Shown: positions 19,193-30,084 of the stretch, one piece after another
Layout of the letters: each line of letters starts with the position of its first letter
Numbering within the stretch: position 1 is the first letter of the stretch
NCBI RefSeq assembly: GCF_000372725.1
Contig: NW_005202237.1
Location: 247,662 to 311,661 of the forward strand
From: Emiliania huxleyi CCMP1516
Lineage: Eukaryota > Haptophyta > Isochrysidales > Noelaerhabdaceae
Length of the DNA stretch: 64,000 bases
Reading direction: 5' to 3'
Position numbers and translations under genes: made by a program
The notes under the pieces: model-generated
Told to the model about the DNA's origin: nothing
The model's database searches: none
Seen by the model: the letters and a program-made list of their open reading frames with translations, nothing else

Positions 19193-22100
19193 ATGATCAC
19201 GTCTACTCCAGGTTACGATGAAGCCCGCTTCCAGTCCGAGGCGGAACTTGGTCTCGTTGCCGATGTCGTCCTCGCCCATCGCGCAGAGGGCGCCACCAAG
19301 GAGTCAGAGGTCACTGGCAAGATGCCAAAGCCGACCGGGGGAGAGCCAGGGTTGCGCCAGTCGGGTGGCGAGAGCAGCCTGCTGAGGAAGGAGGCCGAGA
19401 GGGAGTCTCAGCGTGAGACGGAGCTGGAGGCGAAGCGTCGCGAGCTCAAGACGCTGCTCGAGTCGGTCGGGCTGCGCGTGCGGGTGCAGCACTCACGAGA
19501 CGGCGGCGAGGTGATGCTCAAGGTCAGCACTGCAAGCGCGCGGTGCATTCTCCCACGCACCGCGGACGCCTGTCTCGTGGCGGGCCCTAGGTGACGGCCA
19601 CGCTGGAGCGCCTCGAGGATGAGGCCGAGCGCAGCGGCATGAAGATGGGCATCGCCGGCTCGCAACGCCAATACGAGCCCTTCACGCGCTCGCGGGCAGG
19701 GGAGTTTGTGCTCAAGGAGGGTCGGACCTTCTCGGCGCTGGAGCGGCAGCGGCTCATCCTCTCTATACTGGAGGCAGAGCACAACGGACTGCTCTGGAGG
19801 CGATACACCCCTCATTTTGATGTCATCGCCCATGTTAGGCGGAGCGCGAGGTTGGCGGCGCTGGGCTTGACCTCGACGAGCTCGTTGTCAGCGGCGTACT
19901 GATCTGCTACTTTGGTCTGCACTCCATTGCAGAGAGGAACTCGCTCAACGCAGAGTGGCTAACCGTGCGCTCGTGGCCGTTTGCGAACCGGCGGCTCTTT
20001 CCGGACCTCGGGCTGATGCAGCAGCCGATAGGGGAGGTCCGGCAGTACTATGGCGAGAGCATCGCCATGTACTTTGCCTGGATGGAGCACTACACCAACT
20101 CGCTGACGGTGCGTGCGTCCCTTCTCCTCCTGCGCCCCGCGCATCAGCCACGCACCGCTGGAGCCAAGCGGCCGCTGCTCCGTAGACCAGACCCTCTGCT
20201 CCTACCACCCGAGGCACGTCCCAACGCGCGTCCCAACGGCGTGCCTGCAGGTGCTTGCGCTCATCGCCGCTGTCGTCGAGCTGTCGCCGGTTGGTGCGCT
20301 CGGCACGCCGCTGTACGCATGCGCCTCTGCGCTGTGGTGCACGTTGATGGCGGAGTCGTGGAAGCGCCGCCAGGCCACGCTGGCGCACGAGTGGGGAATG
20401 GTTGGCTACGAGAACGAGGAGCGGCCCCGGCCCGAGTTCATCGCAGCCTTCCACAAGGGGCTGTGGGCAGCAGACCACGAGGCGGATCCACCCGAGGTGG
20501 ATGATGGCGATGGGCTTTCGGAGAGCAACGCGAGCATGCGGCTCGACGCGGAGAGCAAGCCAATGGTGAAGAAGCGGCAGTCGTCCCTCACGAAGATCGT
20601 GCGGGGCAACAAGGGCGGGATGGAGCGGCGGAGCGGCTTTTACGACCGGCGCGGCTTTGTGCCGCATGACGACGCTCCGGAGACGCTAGTGATGCCCGAG
20701 GGGTCCCGGCTGCGCGTGTACCTCATGAGCATCCCGACGCTGGTGCTGTGCACCGTGCTGATGCTGGTGGTCACACTCGGCATCCTCACCTTCCGCATGC
20801 TCATGTCGCTGTCGCGGCAGCTGGAGGAGCATCCGTACTTCAACCCGTCCACCGCGACGACGGTGGGCGCGCTGCTGAACACACTGTGGATCACAGTCAT
20901 GAATATGGTGTACGCCAAGCTAGCCGCATGGCTCAACGATCTCGAGAACCACCGCACCGACACGGAGCACGAGGACGCGCTCATCGTCAAGACCTTCCTC
21001 TTCCAGTTTGCAAACTCGTACATCGTGCTCTTTTACATCGCTTTCATCCAGGGCCTCAACTTCTCGCTCTACGGTGCCTTTGGCTACACCAACGCGGCGG
21101 GCCAGGCGTACCACGACATGTGCGGCCTCTCGGGCGGTGAGTCTGGGGCCGACTCGTGGGCCTTTGCCGGCTGCAAGGGCCCCGGCGGCAGCGCAGGCGT
21201 ACCGCCCCCGACGGCGGGCGACCCGCTCGACGCATCCAACCCTCAGGGGCACTGCGAGCGGGCGATCTTTGTCGAGGCGCGCCACGTCTCTGGCCGCTGC
21301 CACCTCGCAGCCTCCGCCCCCTTCTCACTCTCCGCAGCGACGCCCCCTCGCCGCAGGACCCTGACGGCTGCGTCGGGCTGCTCCGCACGCAGCTGTTCTA
21401 CTACACCGTCTTCAAGCCCCTCTACGAGGTTGCGCTGCAGGCTCTCATCCCGTGGCTGCAGCACCGCTACAACCTCTACCAGCTCCGCCAGCGCGTCGGC
21501 CGGTCCTCCATCGCGGCCACGGGGATGGCCAGCGCGGAGGCAGCAGACAGCGGCGGGAAGATGGCGGGCTGCGTCGACTGGATGACGGGGCTCGTGGGGG
21601 CGCCGCCGGGGACGCAGAGTAGTACGGTGAGCATCGACCTGAGCTCCGAGGAGCAGGTTGCGCTTCGCTTCGTCGAGCTCGGTCAGGAGATCGAGGAGCA
21701 GATGGCCATGCCGGCGTTCGACGGCACCTTTTCCGAGTACAACACCAAGGTGATACAGTACGGCTTTGTCTGCATGTTTGCCTCCGCCTTCCCACCCGCC
21801 GCCATCGCCGCAGCGATCGCCAACTTTGTCGAGCTACGCTTCGACGCGCACAAGATTGGCTACTCGCATCGCCGGCCGGTCTACCGCGGCGCGGAGGACA
21901 TCGGCTCCTGGCAGCACGTGATGGACGTGCTCTCGTGGCTGGCGCTCGTCATCAATGTGCCACCCGATCCCTCTGCCGCGTCGCGCGGCACACGAGGCCG
22001 AGTGACCACGCGCTGCCGTTCTCCGTCGCCCGCAGGCTCTGATCGTGGCGTACACGTCCAACAGCGTGCGCGACATGCTCGTAATACCGTGGCTCGCCGA

Positions 22101-22500
22101 CAGAAGCGACTGCTCCAGCGACGCGGCCCCCTCGTGGGATGAGGACTGCGTCTCCAACTGGCGAGAGTGCTACCTCAACATTGGCGGCACGCCTGAGTAC
22201 CCGGCATGGCAGTACCTGCCCACAAACATCACCGTCTCGGTCCCGCTGCTCACGGCGCTATGCGAGAAGAAGGTGGCGGCCGAGATGCAGACGCTGTACG
22301 ACGAGGAGCATTGCTTCGTGTGCCAGGCGCGGCAGCGCGCCGTCTCATTATCGCTCGTCTGGACCGTCTTTGTTCTCGAGCACGTTCTCGTCCTCGTCAA
22401 GCTCTTCCTCGCCGCCTTGGTGCCCGACGTGCCGCGCTGGGTCGAGCTTGAGCAGGCAAAGCAGCGCCATGTGAGCGAGCGCCAGCGCAAGAAGCAATGA
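19193..22500 (+). CDS. Anoctamin (TMEM16) family channel/scramblase
   Basis: ATG at 19193; stop TGA at 22498-22500; roughly 970 residues. After a charged, coiled-coil-like N-terminus come the anoctamin landmarks: YYGESIAMYFAWMEHYTNSL, LWCTLMAESWKRRQATLAHE, a long hydrophobic core (LYVLLS-type helices such as YLMSIPTLVLCTVLMLVV), the conserved FDGTFSEYNTKVIQYGFVCM, AIANFVELRFDAHKI, and the last helices before QRHVSERQRKKQ. The family forms homodimeric Ca2+-activated anion channels or phospholipid scramblases. Introns: 19523-19590, 20109-20250, 21956-22033 (GT-AG) and 21277-21356 (GC-AG, joining FVE to DPDGCVGLL). A frame change near 19855-19865 (ALGL to GLDLDELVVSG) is a one-base problem or a tiny intron. 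A cysteine-bearing loop after YTNAAGQAYHDMCGLSGG is predicted to be extracellular. Confidence 0.88.
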
Positions 22501-23105
22501 CCCGGGAGACGCGAGCGCGCATGTGCGGTATCGTGAGCGTGCCGAGCGCATGTGCTAAGGGTTGGCCCTCGCGCTCGCCACCGTTCTCGGACCTCGGGCT
22601 CGGCGCTCGCACCTCGAGAGCTCTCGACGTCGACCGTGGACGGCCGCGCTGCTGCGTGCTCCTCTGCACTGTGGCGCTGCCGCTGCGCGCTGGGGACTGG
22701 GCACCGGACCTGGCTCCTGGCCACCTGGGGGTGGGGCGCCGCCCGGGCGGCGGGCGCGCTGGACCTGTGGAGCGCTGGGCCGCTCCTGGCGCTGCTTCCG
22801 GTTCCGCGGGGCCGGGGGGCTCGCGCCTCGCGCCCCCTCGACGGTGGGCCTGAACATATTTTGACATGTCGTAGATGTAGAAGACGTTTCAACTAACAGC
22901 GAAACGCGCGGACACAATCATACACTGCTGCGCTCGCACGTGACACATACCCTTGATAATCGCGCTCCCGCCCCTCCACGCCTTCGCTCCCGGCGCCGAA
23001 CATCCTCGGCCTCTCCTCTGCCCCTCCGGCGCCATCCGCAACGCCATCCGGCGCGCCGCCGAACGGGGCTGCCGCAGCGGCGGCGCAGGCCGTGTGGCCA
23101 GCCGC
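22501..23105. other. Convergent intergenic region, no gene seen
   Basis: Between the anoctamin (+) and light-harvesting (-) stops. ORFs here are GC-driven, lack domains and are not called. Confidence 0.5.
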
Positions 23106-24300
23106 TTAGAGCGTCTCGCCGATCGGGAAGATCGGGTTGCCGGTCAGGCCCTCGTGGATCAGCATGCCTGGGGGGGGGGGGGGGGCCCAGGGGTAAAAGG
23201 GGCAGGCACCGGGGCCGGGGGAACATGACCCAGGAATATGTGTGTGTCCCCCTCCCCCGGGGAGGGTGAAGGGGGGGGGGGGGNNNNNNNNNNNNNNNNN
23301 NNNNNNNNNNNNNNNNNNNNNNNNNNNNNNNNNNNNNNNNNNNNNNNNNNNNNNNNNNNNNNNNNNNNNNNNNNNNNNNNNNNGACAAAAACAGGGGGAG
23401 GGGAGTAATCCACCGGAGATGCCCATCATTAGCAGAGCGACCGTTGTAGCGCTCGAAGGTGAAGCTAACAGGTCTTTCCGAGGAAGAGCTAGTCCTCGCC
23501 GACCTGCGGCGGGGCAGGGAGGGGCGCGTGGGAGGGGGGCGGCAGATTGACGGGAAGGGGGGGGGGGGGGGGGCGAGGGTAGAATGGTGTGTGGGGAGCG
23601 GCGGCGGCGGCGGCACCTGCTTGGTCGAGCCGTCGCCAAGCCAGACGTCGTAGCCGTCGGGGTAGCGCGCCCACGCGACGCCCTCGGGGACGACGTCACC
23701 GGGGTCCTTCTCGGGGTCCTGCTTCAGCGCGTACACCTCGAGGAAGGAGATGAAGAGGACGATCTGCAGCCACGCCGAGGTGGGCAGAGCCGCCCACGAC
23801 GCAATCGCGCCGCCGGGCAGGTCGGAGAACTTGATGCCCTCCGCGAGGGAGAGGTAGCCGGGCCAGCGGATGCCCGAGTAGGTGGTGATGACGCCGAGGA
23901 AGGCCGCCATCGCGAGCCGCCCGTGCTTGATCTCCATCTCCACGAACCTGCGGTACCGCTCCGGCCCCTGCTCGCGGATCTGCAGCGGGTCCCAGCGGCC
24001 GATGGGCGGAAGCACCCCGATCTCGTCGAACTGCGGGACGAAGGTGTCGACCTCGACGTACGGCTTGCCGGTCACGTCGACGAACGAGCCAGCGGTGCGG
24101 CGGGTGGAGATCTTTGCGTAATCCTTGCCGCCGCCGCGCTTGGCCGCCTTGGCAGCCTTCTTGACGGGCTTCTTGGCCGCCTTCTTGGGCGCCGCCGCCT
24201 TGGAGCCGGAGAAGAACATCTCCGGCGCCGGCGTGCGCACCGCCGCGAGCGGCGCGACGGGCGCGGTGAAGGAGAGGGCGACAGGGGCGAGCGAAAGCAT
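23106..24300 (-). CDS. Light-harvesting (fucoxanthin chlorophyll a/c type) protein
   Basis: ATG at 24300. The leader MLSLAPVALSFTAPVAPLAA resembles a signal peptide plus plastid transit region, then a Lys/Ala-rich stretch. The first LHC helix motif is FVEMEIKHGRLAMAAFLGVI (chlorophyll-ligating E and H/R pair). The middle helix is ASWAALPTSAWLQIVLFISF. The third-helix motif NGRSAMMGISGMLIHEG is interrupted: one extra A near 23430 shifts NGRSA out of frame with MMGISG. An intron at 23413-23168 contains the 100-N gap, and the last exon encodes MLIHEGLTGNPIFPIGETL with the stop at 23106-23108. The protein binds pigments in thylakoid antennae. The frameshift lies 46 bp from the gap, so sequence error is likely. 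Confidence 0.88.
23284..23383. other. Assembly gap (100 N)
   Basis: Exactly 100 Ns, inside the last intron of the light-harvesting gene. The left edge is a 13-base G run, and a G run of similar length occurs near 23170-23184. Confidence 1.
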
Positions 24301-24461
24301 TGCAGGCGATTCTCAGGAGCGATCTGCCCGACAATTCAGAGGATCCCGAGACCTCGGGAGTAAGTTGGCTGCACCCATGAAGGTTTTCCACACTCGTCAA
24401 AGGAAAGAGGCGCATGAAGCGCGAAATGCAAGCCAACTGCAGAGAAAAGAAAGAGCGCACC

Positions 24462-24675
24462 GCCCATACTTGGCGTGAGGACCGCCAGTGGAGTTGGGAG
24501 TCCACAGACAGTGCACCACCGCGCTGCGAGCCTGTCGTGGTTGGGAGAGAGAGATTTTTAGCATTTTTAGAGTTGTTGCGTGGTTGGTGTCGTGTCCCTT
24601 GTCAGGAGCAGGAGAGCCCCACCTGTGCCCCTGATCGTCCTTCCAAAAATCCTGCTCGTGCAGATTCGGCTGAGG
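24462..24675. mobile_element. Dispersed repeat, family 2, inverted (copy E) carrying a 50-bp insertion
   Basis: The reverse complement matches copy D at 13180-13330. At one point copy D reads TCGTG once, while copy E reads TCGTG, 50 extra bases (24540-24589), then TCGTG again. Copy D therefore preserves the empty site. Confidence 0.65.
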
Positions 24676-24871
24676 GCTACAGTTACCCGACCTCCGTGTG
24701 GATTTTGTCAAACGAGATTGAATCTTGGAATCTGCTGATTTTCTCCTTGACGTTCCCTTCTCGCTTCTGGCTCGCCGCGCTCGCTGTACCTAGCGGCCGT
24801 GACTCACCTGCTTCGGGCGCGCTGCTCCTCGGGGATGGCGAGAAGCGGCAGAGGTGATGCTCATAGCTGAG

Positions 24872-25473
24872 CTAGCCCCAGATGCCCCGTTTGCCCCACT
24901 GCGGCGCCGCGCTCGTGCCGGCGTGCAAGTGGGTACAATGCACCCCGTTGTAGGGATGTGGCGCGAGAGTGAACATCTCGCGCCTGGTCGCCTCGCTATA
25001 AAGAGCTAGCACTGTCTGCGCAGCCTGTAGGGCAGCATCGGCGTTCTTTTTGATCCGATGGTGCTTCCACTGATTGCACCGCGCCTCGCTGTGCCTTCTC
25101 GGAGCCGGGTGGAAGCGGCGGCCTTCCGATGGGACGCGTCCAAAGTGACCCATCCTGCAGCACATGACGACCGCCCATCGCGTGTGCAAGCGTGATCACG
25201 CGCTGCTGCACTAGCTGCTGCTGCTGCACTGGCTGCTGCTGCACCTGCGCCTGGGCGTGTGTGAAACCCTGCCACCGCGGGTGCGGCCGCGGCCGCAGTG
25301 GTGTAGGCGGACAATGATGATGCCGCGCGGGCGGAGGCGGACGCGAGGACGCTGCCGTCGGACAAGGGGTTGCTGTCATACGCAAGCACGAGCCGTCGGT
25401 GACGCGACGGCGTCATCACCGTTGGCCAGCTGCTAAGCGCGAAAACCTGCCCGTGTGTCGGATGCGTCCCCAA
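24872..25473 (-). other. Possible minus-strand gene remnant with a CAG/Gln tract
   Basis: Two overlapping minus-strand ORFs look partly protein-like: QPVQQQQLVQQRVITLAHAM near 25200 and AALQAAQTVLALYSEATRRE near 25010-24965, the latter reading on to a stop at 24872. The Gln tract reflects a CTG/CAG-rich stretch at about 25200-25252. No domain is recognised and no start is convincing. It may be an exon of an unannotated gene or noise. Confidence 0.25.
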
Positions 25474-25529
25474 CTTGTAGCGCTACATCTTTGGACACAC
25501 ACCGGCGGGCGCTTTCGAGGGCATTTTTA

Positions 25530-25572
25530 GCCCCCCGCTACCCGGTTGCACTCGTGCGACGTAGCGGGGGGC
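25530..25572. repeat. Perfect 12-bp inverted repeat (hairpin)
   Basis: The arms GCCCCCCGCTAC (25530-25541) and GTAGCGGGGGGC (25561-25572) flank a 19-nt loop that itself contains GCACTCGTGC. No promoter or gene end is evident beside it. Confidence 0.85.
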
Positions 25573-26004
25573 CACAACTACGTTTACGAAAACATAAGTA
25601 GTCCCGCGAGGTGTGAATTTGGCCGCCCCAGAAGCCCCCTTTCCATGGGCTTGATTTTGCGGCGCGTCCCCAAGAGCGTCCCAAACTTGTTTGGGCGCGA
25701 ACCGTATCTCGCAACGAATCTCGCCGGCCTCACCGGCCCACACCGGCCCTCACTTTGACCGACGCTACCGTCCCCGCTCGACTGGCCGATGAAGAGCGAC
25801 CCGTACGACGCGCACTTGTCGTCCTCCCTCCTCGCCACATGATGGCCGCCCCCCGACACCGACAGTCGCGCTCCGCACGCCTTCGAGGTCAGCTGCGGCC
25901 GAGCGACGATCGGCTCGCCTCCGATCGCTGGGCGCGGTCACTCTCCGGCCCATCACCCGCCTGCCGATCACCTGTCCGCCTCGCCGCGCGCGGGCCGCTC
26001 GCCT

Positions 26005-26355
26005 GCTCGCCACCGCCGCCGCGCGTCCCCGCGCCGCCACGCTTCCCTGTGCACCTGACCGCGCTCGAGCTGCGCAGGCAGACGGCGCGCTCTGGCAGAC
26101 AGAGCAGCGGCCGCCCAGGCGGTCGCTGCTCCGCCCCGTCCGAATCCGTCCGCCCGCGCGTGCTGCTGCTGCCGCCGCCGCCGCCACCGCCGCCGCGTTT
26201 CCCCGCGCCGCCACGCTTCCCCGCGCCTGACCGCGTTTGAGCTGCCCGCAGGCAGACGGCGCCGCCTGGCAGACAGAGCAGCGGCCGCCCAGGCGGTCGC
26301 TGCTCCGCCCCGTCCGAATCCGTCCGCCCGCGCGTGCTGCTGCCGCCGCCGCCGC
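26005..26355. repeat. 174-bp tandem duplication, GC-rich
   Basis: Two adjacent copies with a period of 174 bp (CAGGCAGACGGCG occurs at 26075 and 26249), ending in GCC-triplet tracts. Read as protein it gives only Ala/Arg-rich noise. Confidence 0.8.
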
Positions 26356-26955
26356 CGCTCCACCCGGTGCCCGTGTGTCGTGAGAGTTGCTTTGTGTATG
26401 TGTAATATGTGTGTGTGTGGACTTATATGTCACACTTGAGCCTCTATCTACGGTGTATGATACTCGAGTAGTAGACCGGACTCGGGTTTGGATGGTAGCG
26501 GGGGGCCCCGCCGGAGGCTGGTTACTGATTCTAAGGCAAGCAATGCAAAGACAGGTGGGCTGGTTTAGATCTAGAACCTCTTGGCCAGGCAGAGGTTTCC
26601 CTTTCATGTTGAGCAAGCTGGCGAACGAGGGGTGGTGGCCGCAACGGACGCTTGGGATGACGGATGTGGTCCGTTTTATTTATTAGAATTAGTGCTTGAG
26701 CAGCCGGGCGGTCGCCGCAGCCACCTCGAACGGTAGCTCGTCGAGCCACTCGCCGAAGGCGCCCTCGTCTTGCGCCGCGGCGTGGAACTACTTTTTCTTT
26801 TTGCCTCTGTGTAGTGTGTAGCAAGGGGCTCTGCAAATGCGAATATGCTACCAGGTCACAGTATGGGTTCGGGGACTGTTCACAGCCAGTGCGGGGGTAG
26901 GGGACCCGGCCATGGGTTTCTTTTTCGGTAGAGGGCGAAAAAAAAACTCGTCGCG

Positions 26956-27006
26956 ATGGCCATCCCGAGAGTCAGCATAATAGAGCTATGCCTCTGCCCG
27001 ACCTAA
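26956..27006 (+). promoter_or_regulatory. Overlapping upstream ORF of the EPSP synthase mRNA
   Basis: An ATG at 26956 opens a 16-codon frame ending at TAA 27004-27006. It overlaps the EPSP synthase ATG at 26988 in another frame. If the transcript starts upstream, this uORF would lower translation of the main frame. The transcription start is unknown. Confidence 0.35.
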
Positions 27007-29265
27007 TCGAGGTTGTGCCGCTCAGCCCCGAGGCGCTGGCGCGACTCAAGGCGGCGCCCGCCCAGATTGCCATCCCAGGGTCCAAGTCCATCACCAACCG
27101 CGCAATCGTGCTCGCTGCGCTCGGCGACGGCGCTGTGACGCTCCAGGGCGCGCTGTGGTCCGAGGACACTGAGGCGATGACTGAGTGCATGCGGACGCTC
27201 GGCATCAACGTCGAGGTGGCGGCCGACCCACTAAATGCGGCCAACCGGCGGATCACTGTCCACGGCTGCGGCGGCGTGGTGCCTCCGGGCGGCACCGAGG
27301 AGGCGCCGACCGAGCTCTTTGTGGCGAACGCCGGCACTGCGGCCCGCTTCCTGACGGCGATGGTGTGCCTGGGGAGCGGCGTGTACCGCCTCTCCGGCGT
27401 CCCGCGCATGCACGAGCGGCCGCAGGCGCGCTAGCCACTCAGTGGACATCTTCTCAGAGCCCTCCTCGAACCTTCTCGGAAGCTTCCCCACAGGCGGAGC
27501 TCGTCCGAGCGCTGCGAGCGCTCGGGTACCGCGTCGACACGCCCAATGAGCGGCTGCCGGCGCTCGTGCACGGCGGAGGGCCGCGGCCGGGTCCGGTGCT
27601 GGTGAGCGTGTCCGACTCGTCGCAGTTTGCGTCCGCCCTGCTGCTCTCGAGCGCGCGCGGCGGGTGGGTCGTCTCGGCGCGGGTGCGGCACGCCGTGAGC
27701 TGCGTCTCTTCACGCCATTGGCCGTGAACAGGTGGGTCGTCTCGACTCCGGAGGGGTCCAACCCGGACGAGCTCCCGCGCGCGATCCTCTGAGAGCGGCC
27801 CCTCTGCCTCACGGCGGAGGCGCACACGGGCGGCCGTTGGAGACCGTGTAGGCGCGGCGAGAGAGGACGCGCCAGCGGTGGAGAGCGAGCCTCCTCGGAG
27901 CCCGTTCGGAGCCATCCCGGTAGGTACGTCGAGATGACGCGCCGGCTGGTGGAGACGTTCCCGCACGGCGGCGGCGACTTCCAGGTCGAGCCGGACGCGT
28001 CCAGCGCCAGCTACTTTCACGCTGCAAACGCGCTCTTCCCAGACCACCTGCCGGCGCGGCGGCCTGCCCCTCCCCTCGGAGCCCACCCCGTCTAGGCGCA
28101 AGCCCTCGAGGGCGACACTTGCGGTAGGTGCGCGTGCTCGCCTGCCAGCCCCCAAAGAGGGAGGGAGGAACCGGCTGGCAGATCGACGCAGAGTTCCCAC
28201 GTTTGGCGCCGACGGCGGCGGCCGAAGGCGACAACGGTGGCGGCGACGGCGACGGCGGCGCGGCGGCCGATCCGGCCAAGCGAGCGAAGCTGGCGCCGCG
28301 TGTCATTTCGCGGCACGCGCCGACGGATTTGGGCGACTCGGTCACGATTGCCATGCTGGCATGTCCGCGACACGTCCGCGACACGTCCGCGACACGTCCG
28401 CGGCACCGGCCACAGGTGATGACGGCGATCGCCATCGCGCCGCTCGCCTCGCAGCCGCACGCCTTCGCTTCGCTCGGCGTGCTGCGCAAGCAAGAGTGCG
28501 AGCGCGTGGCGGCACTGAGGGACGAGCTGCGCAAGTGCAAGGTGATCGCCGCCCGCGAGGGGGGCGTGGGAAGGAGGAGGGGGGGGAGGGGGGAGGAGGA
28601 GGCCCGCACCTCGAGCAAGCGCCCTCCCGCCCCGCCCCTCCCACCTCTCTGCGGCCGCCCTCGCACACCCCTCAGGCGAGCGTCGAGGAGGAGGTTGCGA
28701 CGGACACTCTCTCCATCGCCCCGACCGCCGCCGCCTCCCTCGGCGACGCGACAGTGGCGACGTGCGTCGACCCGGCGGCAGATGCTGCTCGCGCGACGAT
28801 GATTGCGGTCGAGCGTGACGCGGTCTTGGCATAGGTACCACGACCACCGGATGGCGATGTGCTTCGCCACTCTCGCGCTCAAGGCGCCGCCTTCATGGAC
28901 GCTTCCTAGACACTTCCTAGACACTTTCAAGACGCTTCATAGACGCTTCATAGACGCTTCATAGACGCTTCATAGACGCTTCATAGACGCTTCCGGACGC
29001 TCGCGAGGCGACACCGCCGCCGCCGCCGCCGCACCCGCGCCGCACTGCGCGAGCCGCGCCCCCCTGACGCGCGGTCGGGCTGCGGCAGGTGCGAGGCATC
29101 AAGATTGAGGGGCCGCGCTGCGTGAGGAAGACGGTGCCCTCCTTCTTCCAGATCCTTGCCGCGTCGCCGCCGAGCGGGCTGGGCGTGGAGGTCTGGGAGT
29201 GCAACGCCGCCACGGGCGAGCGGCTGCGGCGGCTTGAGGCTCCCGAGGACCTCTTCGCCGCGTGA
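26988..29265 (+). CDS. EPSPS: 3-phosphoshikimate 1-carboxyvinyltransferase (EPSP synthase)
   Basis: ATG at 26988; stop TGA at 29263-29265. Family motifs in order: IPGSKSITNRAIVLAALGDG, ELFVANAGTAARFLTAMV, RMHERPQ, SVSDSSQFASALLLSSA, YHDHRMAMCFATLAL and GIKIEGPRCVRKTVPSFF. It joins shikimate-3-phosphate and PEP to make EPSP, the sixth step of the shikimate pathway, and PEP-competitive glyphosate targets this class. Introns by continuity: 27426-27493 (GC-AG), 27664-27731 (GT-AG), 27777-27923 (GC-AG), 28359-28415 (GC-AG), 28884-29088 (GC-AG); others between 28040 and 28840 are unresolved. The protein starts almost directly with the mature enzyme, so no plastid leader is visible unless an upstream exon exists. 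It is a stand-alone enzyme; no neighbouring AROM-type domains are seen. Confidence 0.9.
28899..28995. repeat. 11-bp intronic repeat, eight or nine units
   Basis: Exact ACGCTTCATAG units preceded by degenerate CTTCCTAGACA forms, all inside the last intron of the EPSP synthase gene (28884-29088). Confidence 0.85.
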
Positions 29266-30084
29266 GCCAGACGTTTTAGGATACGCGATCGCGCACGCAC
29301 ACGTACTCCTCATCTTTGAAGCATGTGTCATGTCCATGGCCGATGATGCGATGAAGGCTGAGATCCGCGTCATCTGTGCTGGGGAGTCTCGCGCTCGTTG
29401 CGACGTTGGCCACAGTTCTACGGTCTTAAACGAGTCGCACTTTCTTGTAGTAATTGCTGCGTCCACATTTTGCACATACCACATTGTCAGCATTCTTGTC
29501 TCTTTTTGCGACACGCGCGTTTTCATTTTTTATACCGTCATGCGTCAATGTGTGCGCGCGGCGCCGCCGCGAACCCCCCACGGGAACCGCCGTGGCGGCG
29601 TGGGCGGGGCGCCAGAACCGCGGGCAGAAGCGCACCGTCAGCCGCTCCCACTGCTGCACCCTGCTCGGTCTCGGCCTCTCTGTCTCGCGCCTCTACGGCC
29701 TAGGGCTGGCCTAGGGTCTCGCGTGCGCCCCGGCCGGCGCGCGGCGACGGCCGACGAGTCCTCACCGACGAGCCTCGAGCTCCGAACTCTGTACGACTCA
29801 TCTCTCGAGATAAGAGCATAACCATAAGACCCTCGTCACTATGATCTCGTTCCCGTCCTACCAGAGAAATAACGCCAGTATGACAGTAAGCACCCCGCAC
29901 TCTCCTACCCACCCACCCCGCACTCTCCTACCCACCCACCCCGCACTCTCCTACCGTCACCCACCCCGTCTAGACCCTCTATAATGCCCGTAGAGTGCGG
30001 CGACGACACCGAATACAGATGTACGGGCTTTCGCAATGCACCGCATGCGATTCTTGTTAGAGCACCACCTCGGACTTTCGGGGC
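29266..30084. other. Convergent intergenic region with a 23-bp repeat
   Basis: It includes a 23-bp repeat in three copies at 29891-29959 (core CACCCCGCACTCTCCTACC). Short ORFs near 29400-29820 lack recognisable domains. No gene called. Confidence 0.5.

Larger units (their letters stand above)
25474..26955. other. Intergenic: hairpin, tandem duplication, low-complexity
   Basis: This stretch of about 1.5 kb holds the 12-bp-arm inverted repeat at 25530-25572, a 174-bp tandem duplication (about 26005-26355), a TG-rich patch near 26387-26425, and an A-run at 26938-26946 before the EPSP synthase start. No supported gene. Confidence 0.5.
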
